From assembly GCA_022704645.1 (NCBI GenBank), contig JAKJGA010000100.1, forward strand, positions 1 through 6,216: a DNA stretch of 6,216 nucleotides, in the 5' to 3' direction. This stretch comes from Spirochaetota bacterium (GTDB taxonomy: Bacteria; Spirochaetota; UBA4802; JAFGJZ01). The position numbers and the translations under genes were made by a program. Every line of letters starts with the position of its first letter. Within the stretch, counting starts at the first letter, position 1. Below, in pieces: positions 3,750 to 6,216 of this stretch. Under the pieces are notes generated by a model. That model was not told the origin of the DNA. It saw only the letters and a program-made list of their open reading frames with translations, and searched no databases.

Positions 3750-5618
3750 TCAGGAGGTTCTTGCAGCCTCCTTTTTCATATGCTTTCTCTGTCTCTGAAT
3801 TGTTCTCAGATATTTTTCTATCTGAATCAGCATTCCGCCTCCGATAGAATCATCCTTCATTTTAAATCCTACAAGTGAATCAACATAGTCAGTAATACTC
3901 TCCGGACTCTTTATTGCCTCAACCGGAATAAGAAGATATTCTATATCCGGCATCAGAACCTTCGCGCTTCGTTTCGGATATAATGATGTTCTTGCATTAT
4001 ATACAGGCATCACAATCTTGAGATTGTTTTTTCTCATGTCATTTATTATGTTATCGACGGTAATATCATTTTCTTTAGTCAGTTCGATGAAATCAGAAAG
4101 AGCTAGTATAGGACCTTTTGCAGCTGATGCTTTTCTATAAAGAATCTTGGTTTCCTTGGAAAGAGGACGATTCTGGCTTTGGATATTTTTTGAAACAGAA
4201 GCTTCCTGCTGTGCCGAACTTTTTGACCCAGAAAAAATTGAAAATATACTTTTCACTATTCCGATTAAAGTTGAAAATAATCCCTTTTTCCCCTGAATAG
4301 AAGCCTGTGAAACTTCACTCCGCAGTTCTTTCTGCTTCATATAGTTTTCATATTCTTCGGCAACATACTTGAGATGAGTCATTTCATCAGGGTTGCTGCG
4401 TATCTGCGCCGGAGCGTTTTTGTCGGTAAGAATTACACCTGAAGCGCCGTAAAATGCTGAAAGCTTCTTCATAACCATGTCTTTTTCAAAATCAGGAAGA
4501 GAAGCGAAACGCACGGGATCATTGCGCATATAGTCAAAACTTGATTCGAAAAGCTTAACAAAATTCCTCAGATCAAACAGCCATTCAGCACCTGCAGAAT
4601 CAGAAAAAAGAAAAATAGATTCCTTATTCAGATTTTCTTTTGATGCCCATGAAGAAAGAACATCCGCTGTAATATTAGGAAATGTTGAAAATATATCATG
4701 CGCCGGAATAGCTCCGTTTTCACGGATTATCTTTACAATATCGCCGCTGTAAATTCGTGCCGGATCAAGAAGCTTATCGACTTTCATAATACATTCCCTG
4801 AGAGAATGAAAATTCCTAACTTCGCACATTTCCTTCGGCGCGAGTGTTGAGGCAATTCCTTCCATGAGGATATTCAGTATATAATCAATCTTGGTATCGC
4901 GGTAATCCGAAACATCCGTGCTTGAGATTCCGAAATTTTTCAGCTTTTGCTTAATAACGTCGATGCGCACTCCGATTACGGGTATTATTTTTCTGATATC
5001 AAGCGTACGCTTTATATGCTCATAATTTGACGAATGAAAACAGAATTCTTCCGTTGCCTGAACCTGATTTCTCACAATCGAAAAATTCTTAAAAGTAAAA
5101 ATCGTTTTATCAAGTGATGCATTAATAATCTTGCCGAGTTCCTGTTTGTTTATGGACTGGGTAACAAGTTTGGAAAGATTGAACATTCTGAAACGGGCAA
5201 TAAGAGTATTGAGAGAATCAAGCGAACTCTGATTACGCTGCATACAAAGCTTGTCAAAGCGTTCTCTCGGAAGGTTAACAGAATATTCTTCGGTTTCTTT
5301 TATCAATAATTTCTTCTGTGCGTCATCGAATTTAAAATCGAAAGAAATAACCCTTCCGATATTCATCGGAAAACGGTGAAGAAGCATCTCGAGAATGTAA
5401 TCTATATTTTTATCACGGGCAATGGTGAACGGAATTTTTATATTTCTGGATAACTTGATGTGCTCCTTGGTAGCAAGAGTTGATGATTTTCCGGCGATGA
5501 AAGCGCGCTGAATCTGATCGATCTCAAGAAGAGTTTCGAAAAGAAAAGGTTCTATCGCACTTCTCTCGTCAAGAAAGGGAAAAACGTCCCTGGGATTTTT
5601 TCCGGCAAGATTAATCAT
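3750..5618 (-). CDS. Large cytoplasmic protein of unknown family, downstream of hisS
   Basis: A 622-residue protein starting 4 bases after the hisS stop. Its Shine-Dalgarno GGTGA (5627-5623) overlaps that stop, so translation is probably coupled. There is no signal peptide. The protein is mostly helical and charged. Two collinear anchor sets suggest a diverged internal repeat: EHIK (52-55), IP (62-63), RD (68-69), IDYIL (72-76), and EHIK (200-203), IP (212-213), RD (240-241), IDYIL (244-248). STLAxKE also occurs twice (46-52 and 257-263). Residues 292-330 and about 497-545 read like winged-helix-type helices; this is a weak inference. Residues 447-462 are an uncharged, hydrophobic or amphipathic stretch with one lysine, followed by a Ser/Gln/Lys-rich linker (464-490), so this may be a membrane-touching or hinge segment. 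The C-terminus is strongly basic. I recognise no enzyme motif. Confidence 0.88.
   Translation of the reverse strand: MINLAGKNPRDVFPFLDERSAIEPFLFETLLEIDQIQRAFIAGKSSTLATKEHIKLSRNIKIPFTIARDKNIDYILEMLLHRFPMNIGRVISFDFKFDDAQKKLLIKETEEYSVNLPRERFDKLCMQRNQSSLDSLNTLIARFRMFNLSKLVTQSINKQELGKIINASLDKTIFTFKNFSIVRNQVQATEEFCFHSSNYEHIKRTLDIRKIIPVIGVRIDVIKQKLKNFGISSTDVSDYRDTKIDYILNILMEGIASTLAPKEMCEVRNFHSLRECIMKVDKLLDPARIYSGDIVKIIRENGAIPAHDIFSTFPNITADVLSSWASKENLNKESIFLFSDSAGAEWLFDLRNFVKLFESSFDYMRNDPVRFASLPDFEKDMVMKKLSAFYGASGVILTDKNAPAQIRSNPDEMTHLKYVAEEYENYMKQKELRSEVSQASIQGKKGLFSTLIGIVKSIFSIFSGSKSSAQQEASVSKNIQSQNRPLSKETKILYRKASAAKGPILALSDFIELTKENDITVDNIINDMRKNNLKIVMPVYNARTSLYPKRSAKVLMPDIEYLLIPVEAIKSPESITDYVDSLVGFKMKDDSIGGGMLIQIEKYLRTIQRQRKHMKKEAARTS
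3752..3776 (+). terminator. Intrinsic terminator of the zinc-ribbon gene, nested in the opposing gene
   Basis: AGGAGG (3752-3757) pairs with CCTCCT (3767-3772), extended by T-G and T-A pairs to an 8-pair stem with loop CTTGC (3760-3764). A T-run continues to 3776. It starts 12 bases after the stop of the zinc-ribbon gene. The whole stem falls within the last codons and stop of the leftward 622-residue gene (EAARTS-stop). The leftward strand has no comparable U-tract, so termination should act on rightward transcription. Confidence 0.75.
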
Positions 5619-5622
5619 TTTT

Positions 5623-6216
5623 TCACCGTTTATTGTTTTTTATAAAGGCTGAAACATCCCCTTCACTTATTTTCTGTTGTTCGCGTGTCGCAGTGTTTTT
5701 CACCGTGACAGTTTTTTCATTTATCTCTTCATCCCCTATTATAAGCGCAAAACGCGCATTTTCTCTATCCATTTTTTTCATCTGAGATTTCATTGATTTA
5801 CAGCTAGGATCAATATCGGCAGATATTCCTTCCATACGGAGTTTTCTCAAAAGTTCAGCCGAATGCTGAAAATACTTCTCATCAGAATATATAATAAAAG
5901 CATCCAAAGACAAAGGCGCCGGCGGGTTCGCTTCCGTAAGAATCATAAGTCTTTCTATGCCGGCCGCGAAACCTACTGCAGGAGTCGGTTTTCCGCCGAG
6001 AATTTCAACTAGTTTATTATATCTTCCTCCGGCCGCAAAAGCGTTTTGACCGCCGAGAGCAGTTGTAACAAATTCAAATGTTGTTTTTGCATAATAGTCA
6101 AGTCCGCGCACAAGAAAAGGATCTTCTTTAAACGCGATACCTGCACCGGAAAGATAAGACTTAACGGACACATGATGTTCAGCGCATGAAGAACAAAGAA
6201 ATTCAGGAAGAACAGG
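5623..6216 (-). CDS. hisS: Histidyl-tRNA synthetase, C-terminal 197 residues
   Basis: The gene enters from the right edge, and the frame is open from base 6216 with no start inside the window. A GTG at 6171 is an internal valine codon, since clear family sequence (PVLPEFL, C8-x2-C11, EHH) precedes it. The visible part carries LVRGLDYY (35-42), the histidine-specific signature; AGGRYNKLVE (62-71), the second histidine-binding segment, with N where D is common; and GFAAGIERL (82-90), class II motif 3, whose arginine contacts ATP. Residues from about 105 form the anticodon-binding alpha/beta domain (AFIIY, ADIDPS, ALIIGDEE). The enzyme charges tRNA-His with histidine in the cytoplasm and is normally about 420 residues, so roughly half is missing. 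It is co-transcribed with the 622-residue gene; the promoter is outside the window. Confidence 0.97.
   Translation of the reverse strand, partial: PVLPEFLCSSCAEHHVSVKSYLSGAGIAFKEDPFLVRGLDYYAKTTFEFVTTALGGQNAFAAGGRYNKLVEILGGKPTPAVGFAAGIERLMILTEANPPAPLSLDAFIIYSDEKYFQHSAELLRKLRMEGISADIDPSCKSMKSQMKKMDRENARFALIIGDEEINEKTVTVKNTATREQQKISEGDVSAFIKNNKR

Noticed and set aside
4118..4300. Rightward 60-codon frame inside the hisS-linked gene
   Set aside because: It is antisense to a long continuous gene, has no Shine-Dalgarno, and shows low-complexity composition.
5623..6171. Complete short hisS-like protein starting at GTG 6171
   Set aside because: The frame continues upstream to the window edge with typical HisRS sequence, so this is an internal codon of a truncated hisS rather than a stand-alone paralogue.

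Overview
The window is AT-rich and gene-dense, with leaders read by good Shine-Dalgarno sequences. It suggests a diderm bacterium, probably anaerobic: there is a lipoprotein with a lipobox, a Sec-exported protein, an Isf-type iron-sulfur flavoprotein and a cysteine-rich DUF116 protein. I cannot assign a phylum from the sequence alone. No mobile element, CRISPR array, tRNA or rRNA is visible.

Layout, left to right. (1) Positions 1-314 hold the 5' end of a leftward membrane-protein gene (1-129), which runs off the window. It is divergent from a rightward exported protein (315-1100). A nearly perfect 22-bp palindrome (188-209) lies between them. (2) A strong hairpin (1110-1142) follows the exported-protein gene. 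A good sigma70-type promoter (1235-1263) then drives a small lipoprotein gene (1297-1659) and a DUF116 gene (1686-2822), 26 bases apart. (3) The DUF116 gene converges on a leftward iron-sulfur flavoprotein gene (2828-3403), with an inverted repeat spanning both stop codons. (4) The flavoprotein gene is divergent from a rightward FmdB-type zinc-ribbon gene (3510-3740). (5) The zinc-ribbon gene converges on a leftward pair entering from the right edge: the 3' half of hisS (5623-6216) and, 4 bases downstream, a 622-residue protein of unknown family (3750-5618). The zinc-ribbon gene's terminator lies inside the last codons of that 622-residue gene.

The recognisable genes are mostly housekeeping or redox functions: histidyl-tRNA synthetase, flavoprotein and zinc ribbon. 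The least explained parts are the large protein translationally close-coupled to hisS, which has weak internal sequence repeats; the lipoprotein-DUF116 operon; and the divergent membrane protein/exported protein pair sharing a candidate operator. I see no clear new defence or mobile system. The hisS-linked orphan protein is the best candidate for undescribed biology.
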